Shown: positions 1-4,980 of the stretch, piece after piece
Layout of the letters: every line of letters starts with the position of its first letter
Position numbering within the stretch: position 1 is the first letter of the stretch
Assembly: GCA_947487925.1 (NCBI GenBank)
Contig: CANLCA010000087.1
Span: 1-8,901 of the forward strand
Direction of reading: 5' to 3'
Source of the DNA: Verrucomicrobiales bacterium
Lineage (GTDB): Bacteria; Verrucomicrobiota; Verrucomicrobiia; Limisphaerales; F1-80-MAGS106
DNA: 8,901 bases
Notes under the pieces: generated by a model
Seen by the model: only the letters and a program-made list of their open reading frames with translations
The model's database searches: none
Told to the model about the DNA's origin: nothing
Program-made: the position numbers and the translations under genes

Positions 1-1
1 C

Positions 2-112
2 ATTGACGTGATGAAACACCGGGCCGAAATTATCGGAGGAACACTGAAGATCGATTCAACGACGGACGAAGGCGTGACCGTGGATTGCACCGTCCCATCC
101 AAGCAAACATGA
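2..112 (+). CDS. Sensor histidine kinase, C-terminal end only (partial)
   Basis: Only the last 36 residues are present; the gene enters from the left edge. The reading runs I-D-V-M-K-H-R-A-E-I-I-G-G, then a beta-strand pair, and ends in CTVPSKQT. This is the last part of a GHKL/HATPase_c ATP-binding domain. The MxxRAxxIGG block followed by xLxIDS and a hydrophobic strand ending in VP is typical of NarX/DegS/LiaS-type (HisKA_3) kinases, which pair with LuxR-type regulators. Its TGA overlaps the start of the next gene in an ATGA arrangement, so the two are almost certainly translationally coupled and form one two-component system. The sensor domain, membrane segments and phospho-accepting histidine lie outside the window, so the signal cannot be guessed. 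The family assignment is fairly sure; the specific partner follows from the overlap. Confidence 0.85.
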   Translation: MDVMKHRAEIIGGTLKIDSTTDEGVTVDCTVPSKQT

Positions 113-825
113 GCACACCAAAGCAACCCATTCGACAAGTCAAAGTTCCAAAGAAACCGGCCTCCGCTCGCCGTCAACGCATCCTGTTGGTGGATGACCA
201 TCCACTCATGCGGGCGGGACTCGCTCAACTGATCAACAGGCAGGCAGACCTGGAAACCTGCTGCGAGGCGGGAAATCCCTCCGAAGCCCTTCGCGCCATT
301 CCACTCTGCCAGGTCGATCTGCTGTTGACCGACCTCACCATGCCGGGACGCAGCGGCATCGAATTTATTAAAGACATACTCGCCCTTTATCCTCAGATGC
401 CCATCCTCGTTGTCTCTATGCACGATGAACTCGTTTACGCCGAACGCGTCCTACGCGCCGGCGCCAGGGGCTACGTGATGAAGGAAGCCGGAGCTGAAAA
501 GCTGCTCGCTGCCATTCGCCAGGTCTTGACGGGGCAGGTTTATGTCAGTGAACGATTGTCCGCCCAACTGCTCGACATCCTCACCGGCCGACGCCCGCGC
601 GGATCGCATTCACCGATTGAAAAACTCAGCGACCGAGAATTCGATGTCTTTCGGTTGATTGGGCAAGGCAAGAGCACTCGGGATATTGCCAAGCAACTGA
701 GCATCAGCCCAAAAACTGTCGACGTCCATCGAGGGCACATCAAGGAAAAGCTGGCGTTGGGGGACGCCACCGCCCTCATACGCCACGCCGTGCGCTGGGT
801 CGAAACGCAGGATACTCAGCCCTAA
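109..825 (+). CDS. NarL/FixJ-family response regulator (REC + LuxR-type HTH)
   Basis: A complete 238-residue two-component response regulator, of normal length for the NarL/FixJ class. Residues about 24-140 form the receiver domain. The acidic pair is D29/D30 in LVDDHP, the phospho-acceptor is D75 in LLTDLTMPG, the switch serine is S103 in VVSMHD, and the conserved lysine is K125 in GYVMKEAG. Residues about 170-232 form a LuxR-type helix-turn-helix DNA-binding domain, with LSDRE, the GQGKSTRDIAKQLSIS helices and the recognition segment PKTVDVHRGHIKEKL. All catalytic residues are intact, so phosphotransfer should work. I chose the ATG at 109 because it overlaps the kinase stop codon (ATGA). 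A longer reading from a TTG at 85 would add eight residues inside the kinase gene. The basic, proline-rich N-terminal 22 residues are an ordinary leader. It probably acts as a cytoplasmic transcription factor; its targets are unknown, but the inverted repeat just downstream is a candidate site. Confidence 0.95.
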   Translation: MSTPKQPIRQVKVPKKPASARRQRILLVDDHPLMRAGLAQLINRQADLETCCEAGNPSEALRAIPLCQVDLLLTDLTMPGRSGIEFIKDILALYPQMPILVVSMHDELVYAERVLRAGARGYVMKEAGAEKLLAAIRQVLTGQVYVSERLSAQLLDILTGRRPRGSHSPIEKLSDREFDVFRLIGQGKSTRDIAKQLSISPKTVDVHRGHIKEKLALGDATALIRHAVRWVETQDTQP

Positions 826-856
826 CTCTCCGCACCGCGCCGCACCCCCACAAAAA

Positions 857-893
857 CCCTGGGGCATAGGGCCAATCCCTATCCAATTCCAGG
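857..893. promoter_or_regulatory. Nested inverted repeat between regulator and next gene (candidate operator)
   Basis: Seen directly: a perfect 6-bp inverted repeat, ATAGGG (866-871) and CCCTAT (877-882), with a 5-bp spacer. It is nested inside a second inverted repeat, CCTGG (858-862) and CCAGG (889-893). Two near-identical octamers, CCAATCCC (872-879) and CCAATTCC (883-890), lie exactly 11 bp apart, one helical turn. There is no T-run after the stem, so it is a poor intrinsic terminator. It lies about 30 bp after the response-regulator stop and about 50 bp before the next start, where a dimeric LuxR-type regulator could bind. Operator function is inference. It could also be an RNA hairpin in a polycistronic transcript, or chance. 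Confidence 0.3.
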
Positions 894-940
894 TGCCACT
901 CCCATTTCCCTCAGAGGTCTTTCGGCCTTAGGCTTCAAGC

Positions 941-1501
941 ATGCGCTATGCAGTGGATCGCGACGCGGAGACGCCGGGCGAGGGGGCTCGGCTTGGAACA
1001 TCTGCGGCAAGGTTCGGTGTGTTGGTCGCCTACGACAACGCGGTCAATGCACGCCGAGCCATGCTACTGTTGGATGAACTGGCGGGGCGGCTAGGGTCGA
1101 AAATCGAATTCCATAGGGAGCTTTGGCGGTTTGACATCATCGGCCTGCTGAGTTCTCAAGGAGGCGCTCCTCAAGTAGTGACGACCTCAAACCTGTTGCT
1201 GGTTGCAGCGAATGCAGAGCCTGACTTGCCGGATTCCGTAAAACAATGGCTCGAAGCCTGGGCCACGAAGCGCCGTCCCGGCGCCGCAGCCCTCGTTTCA
1301 GTTCTCGCCTACGAGGACTCAAATCTAACCCAACATTCTCTGGTTCAAACGTTTATCAAGACCCTCGCTGAACGAACCGGGGTCGAGTATTTTGCGGGGA
1401 AGACGACCAGGCCAGCCGGCCAGCCCAAAACTGGTTTCAGCATCCTTCAAGCCTCGCGGGCGGACCGAAGTTCCACTGGTCAATCACAGTTCGGAACCTG
1501 A
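941..1501 (+). CDS. Uncharacterised protein next to response regulator, possible Rossmann-like alpha/beta fold
   Basis: A 186-residue soluble protein with no signal peptide and no membrane segment. From residue about 26 it shows alternating hydrophobic strands and amphipathic helices: strand FGVLVAYDN, helix ARRAMLLLDELAGRLG, strand KIEFHRELWRFD, strand NLLLVAANAE, helix PDSVKQWLEAWATKR, strand AAALVSVLAYE, helix HSLVQTFIKTLAERTG, strand VEYFAG. That pattern fits a flavodoxin- or receiver-like fold, but I see no phospho-acceptor aspartate or nucleotide-binding motif. From memory it resembles small verrucomicrobial proteins of unknown function that carry a conserved LWRFD-type segment and often end in a W-G-I-N tail; this was not verified. 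The ATG at 941 follows an in-frame stop at 929 and is the first usable start, with no good ribosome binding site. The first 25 residues look unconserved. The low-complexity C-terminus (RADRSSTGQSQFGT) may reflect a late frameshift. Function unknown; position suggests control by the upstream two-component system. Confidence 0.7.
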   Translation: MRYAVDRDAETPGEGARLGTSAARFGVLVAYDNAVNARRAMLLLDELAGRLGSKIEFHRELWRFDIIGLLSSQGGAPQVVTTSNLLLVAANAEPDLPDSVKQWLEAWATKRRPGAAALVSVLAYEDSNLTQHSLVQTFIKTLAERTGVEYFAGKTTRPAGQPKTGFSILQASRADRSSTGQSQFGT

Positions 1502-1583
1502 AGGTTCGGGTGGGATTGTCTTCCGACACGGCAACAACCCAACACGAGAGCCAAAGAGCGACCGGCAGGCGTTTGAGATCTCC

Positions 1584-2201
1584 TTACCGCCGTTTCAACT
1601 GATCGAACAGCTCCCGGGCTCGCTTGGTGGCAGCGACACGATCCATTAGGTCCATTTCACTCTCCAGTTTCGCAAGGCGTTTGCGGGCTTGTTCGGTCCC
1701 ATTGATTGCAGCTATTTCAAGCCACGCATGGGCCTCCACCAGGTTCTGCTGGATCCCCTTTCCGCTAGCGTACATCACTCCGAGGCAACATTGAGCGTAA
1801 CCAATCCCTTGCTCCGCGGCTTTGCGAAACCATTTCACTGCCTCCGCTTTATCCTTCGGCACCCCTCGACCCTCGGCACACGCGAGTCCGAGGTGGTATT
1901 GCGCCACTGGATGGCGTTGCTCCGCGGCCTTTCGGAACCATTTCACGGCCTGGACTGCATCCTCCTCCGTGGGTCCATCCTCGTAGATACGGCCTAAGTA
2001 ATACTGGGCATAAACCATCCCCTGTTCTGCCGCTTTGCGAAACCACTTCACCGCTTCGGCTTCGTCCTCAGCTAATCCCTGGCCATGACGATACATCAAT
2101 CCGAGGTTCCATTGTGCCTCCGCCGCACCCGCCTCAGCCAGTTTTCTGAGTTTCTGAGCTTCGACATGAAGTTTTTCGTCCCGCTTTGAGTTCTCGTTCA
2201 T
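1584..2201 (-). CDS. Small Sel1-like repeat protein
   Basis: A 205-residue protein built of about four Sel1-like (TPR-related) helical repeats at residues about 26-61, 62-97, 98-132 and 133-168. Each has the family pattern AQxxLGxxYxxGxG followed by AxxWFRKAAEQG. The decapeptide VKWFRKAAEQ is identical in the first three repeats (from residues 51, 86 and 122); the fourth has diverged to AHAWLEIAAINGT. A basic C-terminal helix (residues about 170-205) caps the array. Sel1 repeats are protein-protein interaction scaffolds. There is no signal peptide, so this member is probably cytoplasmic, unlike many exported Sel1 proteins. The ATG at 2201 is the only good start and has no clear ribosome binding site. 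It is convergent with the 186-residue gene, with 82 bp between their ends. The partner and the process served are unknown. Confidence 0.9.
   Translation of the reverse strand: MNENSKRDEKLHVEAQKLRKLAEAGAAEAQWNLGLMYRHGQGLAEDEAEAVKWFRKAAEQGMVYAQYYLGRIYEDGPTEEDAVQAVKWFRKAAEQRHPVAQYHLGLACAEGRGVPKDKAEAVKWFRKAAEQGIGYAQCCLGVMYASGKGIQQNLVEAHAWLEIAAINGTEQARKRLAKLESEMDLMDRVAATKRARELFDQLKRR
1811..2069 (-). repeat. In-gene tandem repeat encoding the conserved Sel1 cores
   Basis: Three blocks, near 1811-1852, 1919-1962 and 2026-2069, encode the same VKWFRKAAEQ core and align closely at the DNA level. The spacings are 108 bp and 105 bp, keeping the frame as 36- and 35-residue units. This near-identity suggests fairly recent duplication of repeat units, or strong constraint. 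The array could expand or contract in frame. Confidence 0.7.
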
Positions 2202-2530
2202 TCAGCTAAGACAATCAGGCAGATCAGGGCAAAATGAAAAGCGTAAAACACATTTTAGAGAATAGACCACAAATTCTCGCGGCGCTAGGTTCCGTTCCAG
2301 GCACGGCTCCCGTTGAATATCCTTCTGCGCACGCGTCCCTCGAACGCGCGGGGACCAATTCTTGACGCTCACGCGGACCTCTGGAATAGTCCCCCGCAGT
2401 TCGTTGACGCCTTCCTGGTTGACGAGCGCCTGAAACCAAACGCGCTGCGGGAGCAAGCATACTCGCCCACACCAGCAAAGAATCCCTAAGGGAAGGGCGG
2501 AGTGGCGAACATCTGAATAGCTTTCAACGA
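2202..2530. other. Intergenic region without a supportable gene
   Basis: This 329-bp stretch separates two divergently oriented genes (Sel1 to the left on minus, secreted protein to the right on plus), so it should hold both promoters. I see no tRNA, riboswitch or strong hairpin. The sequence TTGACG occurs three times (2362, 2405, 2420). The first is followed after 17 bp by AATAGT, a weak sigma-70-like pairing directed toward the secreted protein, about 140 bp before its ATG. Next to the Sel1 start is a short direct repeat, ATCAGG at 2214 and 2223. On the minus strand, 2202-2456 stays open in one frame and its stop directly abuts the Sel1 ATG, while a second frame is open over nearly the same span (2224-2478). 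Neither translation looks like a protein. It may be a decayed or dispersed intergenic element. Confidence 0.5.
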
Positions 2531-4783
2531 ATGAATTCCACTCAATCCGTCTGGCTTTTGATGAGTTTTGGATGGCTCCTCGCCAACCCCTCCGAGCCCC
2601 TTGCTCAGCCTGTCCAAACGCCGTTGTTGCGGGTTGCTGAGGACCTTGTCATCCAGGAAAACCAGGTCGCATCAGGCATCGCCATCGAGGTGCTGAACCT
2701 CGCGAACGTCGCCGGATTGGAGCTCACTTATATTTCCCAGACGCCGACGCTGCTCCCGAACGAGAACCTTTCAGTATCGGGCACAGGCCCACGCTGGTTG
2801 TTAAAAGTCATCCCAGGCCTCAACCAACGAGGCGAAGGTCGCCTCCAAGTGACCGTGAAAGGTCCCGACAATTTGTTACTGACACAAACCATGCCCATCT
2901 CGGTGGTAGGATCCATCCCCAGCATCGTGGAACATCCCCCCTCACTCACGATCCATACCGGGGAGACCGCCGAATTTTCGATCGAAGCTCGGGGTAGCGA
3001 GCCTCTCTCCTACCAATGGCAGTTCAACAATCAAAACCTTTCTGGTTCAACTGGGCGATCGCTGCGGTTCGCCAACGTGGCAGCGGATCAAATCGGAAAT
3101 TATCGAGTCCTTGTCAGCAACCCGTTCGGTGTCGTTACCAGCGAGAGCGCCCATCTGGAGGTGATCGCCGCGCCAGTGATCGGGGCGCATCCTCAAAGCC
3201 AATCTGTTCCTGAGGGAGTGCCTGTTGTGTTCTCCGTCAACCCCGTCGGTCAGGGCCCCTTTGCCTATCAGTGGCGGAGAAATGGGATCAACCTTCCATC
3301 CGAAACACGATCCATCCTCACCCTTCCATCCCCGAAGCCATCTTCCGCAGGAATCTACTCCGTCGTGGTGAAAGGCCCGTTTGGTGCCGTCACCAGCAAC
3401 CCTGCAACTCTCACGGTGGAAGCACCGGTGTTCATCCTGTCTGATCGGTTCGAGGAGCGCCCGACACTTCCCGGCGACAATGGCACTTTCCGCGCTGCAA
3501 GTGGGGACGCCTCAGCCCAGGTTGACGAGCCGGACCATGCCGGAAAAAAACCTGGAGCCTCGGTGTGGGCCCGATGGACGGCGCCAACCGATGGAGTGAT
3601 GCGGCTGGATACCGCTGGAAGTTCCTTCGACACAGTCCTCGCCGCCTACACCGGTAGCACTTTGGATTCTTTGCAGGACGAGGCAAGCGACGATGATCAG
3701 GCGGGCTTCTTCACGAGCGCCATCCGTTTCTCCGTCGTCAAAGGAAAAGAGTATCAGATCGTCGTCGACGGCCTAGCCGGAGCCGCCGGCACCCTTTTGT
3801 TGTCCTGGACTTTTGAGGCGGGTGCCCCTCCCGTTCCAAGAATTGTGCGCGACCCTGTGAGCCGGGTGGTGCAGCCAGGAAATTTCACATTAGTCGATGT
3901 GGTCGCCGTGGGCGTTCAAAGCTACCAGTGGGAGCTTAACGCGTCGGATGTCCCTGGCGGCGTCTCCCCTCTCTGGAGGGTCCGCTCCGCAAAGCCGTCA
4001 GATGCCGGCAATTACCAGGTGAAACTCAGCAACGGACGTGAAACCGTCTTCAGCCAGATGGCCAGCATTCAGCTCGGACCCGACCCAAAAGTCGCCAGCA
4101 AGGACAAATTCCGGGACCAAATCCTGCTCGGAGAACCCGTGGCGCCGCTCAGCTTCAATAAGGCGGGTCTTTCCAGCCTCACCCATTGGAAACAGGGCGG
4201 CGCCGCCGCCGCGAGTGGGTTCCGAGGGACCCAGGTGTTCAACTCAGTCGGGTCAACGACTGAGGATGGGGAACCCAACCTATGCGGTATCATCGGCGGA
4301 GCTTCCCAATGGTTCACCTACGAATGCCCGGCAGACGGCACTCTGGTTGTCAGCACTGAAGGAAGCTCCTTCGACACCTTGCTCGGAGTCTTCACAGGCC
4401 CAGGGAACAGCTTCGAATCCCTTGTCTTGATTGCGTGCGACAATGACGGTGGCACGGATCGAAAAACCAGCAGGACACGACTCAAAGCGACGAAGGGCAC
4501 CTCTTACTACGTGGCGGTGGACGGCGTCAACGGAGCCTCGGGAAACGTGCACCTCACTTATACACTGAGCGCCCCAGCGCGAGTGGTTTCCACAAAACTA
4601 CGGGACAATCAAGTCCATTGGGAAATGTCAGGAATGGCCGGGGTTGCCTATAAAATCCAAGCATCCGTGAACCTCGCCGCCTGGGAGACGATCGGAACCA
4701 CAAATTCCCCGACAGGGACCATTAACTTCTCCGAGTCGAGGACCAGTCAAAAGAGATTCTACAGGGTCATTGAGGGCTTGTGA
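2531..4783 (+). CDS. Secreted multidomain protein: cadherin-like, Ig-like and PPC-like modules
   Basis: A 750-residue exported, probably cell-surface or secreted, protein with no recognisable enzyme domain. Residues 1-26 form a signal peptide with a hydrophobic core (VWLLMSFGWLLA) but no basic n-region. In order follow: a cadherin-like or VCBS-like beta module (about 30-127); Ig-like domain 1 (130-213; YQWQFNNQNLSG, IGNYRVLVSN); Ig-like 2 (214-297; YQWRRNGINLP, AGIYSVVV); a PPC-like beta-sandwich (299-428; SVWARWTAP, GSSFDTVLAAYTG, ASDDDQ, YQIVVDG); Ig-like 3 (434-516; YQWELN, DAGNYQV); a second PPC-like module (517-680; SQWFTYECPADG, GSSFDTLLGVFTG, ACDNDGG, YYVAVDG); and a C-terminal domain (681-750) ending KRFYRVIEGL. 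The last is a type I associate with verrucomicrobial secreted proteins. Such modules usually mediate adhesion or carbohydrate/protein binding; that role is inference. The ATG at 2531 places the signal peptide correctly; no clear ribosome binding site is seen. It is a stand-alone gene. Confidence 0.92.
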   Translation: MNSTQSVWLLMSFGWLLANPSEPLAQPVQTPLLRVAEDLVIQENQVASGIAIEVLNLANVAGLELTYISQTPTLLPNENLSVSGTGPRWLLKVIPGLNQRGEGRLQVTVKGPDNLLLTQTMPISVVGSIPSIVEHPPSLTIHTGETAEFSIEARGSEPLSYQWQFNNQNLSGSTGRSLRFANVAADQIGNYRVLVSNPFGVVTSESAHLEVIAAPVIGAHPQSQSVPEGVPVVFSVNPVGQGPFAYQWRRNGINLPSETRSILTLPSPKPSSAGIYSVVVKGPFGAVTSNPATLTVEAPVFILSDRFEERPTLPGDNGTFRAASGDASAQVDEPDHAGKKPGASVWARWTAPTDGVMRLDTAGSSFDTVLAAYTGSTLDSLQDEASDDDQAGFFTSAIRFSVVKGKEYQIVVDGLAGAAGTLLLSWTFEAGAPPVPRIVRDPVSRVVQPGNFTLVDVVAVGVQSYQWELNASDVPGGVSPLWRVRSAKPSDAGNYQVKLSNGRETVFSQMASIQLGPDPKVASKDKFRDQILLGEPVAPLSFNKAGLSSLTHWKQGGAAAASGFRGTQVFNSVGSTTEDGEPNLCGIIGGASQWFTYECPADGTLVVSTEGSSFDTLLGVFTGPGNSFESLVLIACDNDGGTDRKTSRTRLKATKGTSYYVAVDGVNGASGNVHLTYTLSAPARVVSTKLRDNQVHWEMSGMAGVAYKIQASVNLAAWETIGTTNSPTGTINFSESRTSQKRFYRVIEGL

Positions 4784-4980
4784 AGTAAAGAGGAAACCAG
4801 GCAACGTTCCTCCATAAAACGGCCGTCTCCCAGCGCGAACTTTCGCAAGATCTTGGCGATAAAACCTTTCCAAGTCGTTCACCAGATCCCTCAAGGAACT
4901 GCCCCCGTTCCTCGCCAAGCCTCTCACATCCATCCAGGCCTTTGTGATCTTTCGCTCCGCTCATCCGGAGTGTGAAGGTT
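4784..4980. other. Convergent intergenic region with weak hairpins
   Basis: This 197-bp gap lies between two converging genes and should contain both transcript ends. Six bases after the stop of the secreted-protein gene is a 6-bp stem, GAGGAA (4790-4795) with TTCCTC (4807-4812) and an 11-nt loop. Just beyond the stop of the TPR gene, on minus, is a 5-bp stem, CTCCG (4955-4959) with CGGAG (4966-4970) and a 6-nt loop. Neither is followed by a T-run, so they are weak terminator candidates at best; termination here may be Rho-dependent. No convincing gene is present. Confidence 0.3.

Noticed and set aside
85..108. Longer response-regulator start at a TTG
   Set aside because: It would add eight residues inside the kinase gene; the ATG at 109, overlapping the kinase stop codon, is the usual arrangement.
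1494..1507. Small hairpin GAACC-TGAA-GGTTC over the stop codon of the 186-residue gene
   Set aside because: Only a 5-bp stem with no T-run; likely chance and too weak to call a terminator.
1392..1649. Plus-strand frame overlapping the ends of the two convergent genes
   Set aside because: It overlaps two better-supported genes and its translation is low complexity, although part of it covers the region of the possible frameshift.
4628..4933. Possible small minus-strand gene after the TPR gene
   Set aside because: The part in the gap (4784-4933) has a passable protein-like composition, but the frame then runs antisense through the secreted-protein gene for about 150 bp. There is no ribosome binding site and no family resemblance.
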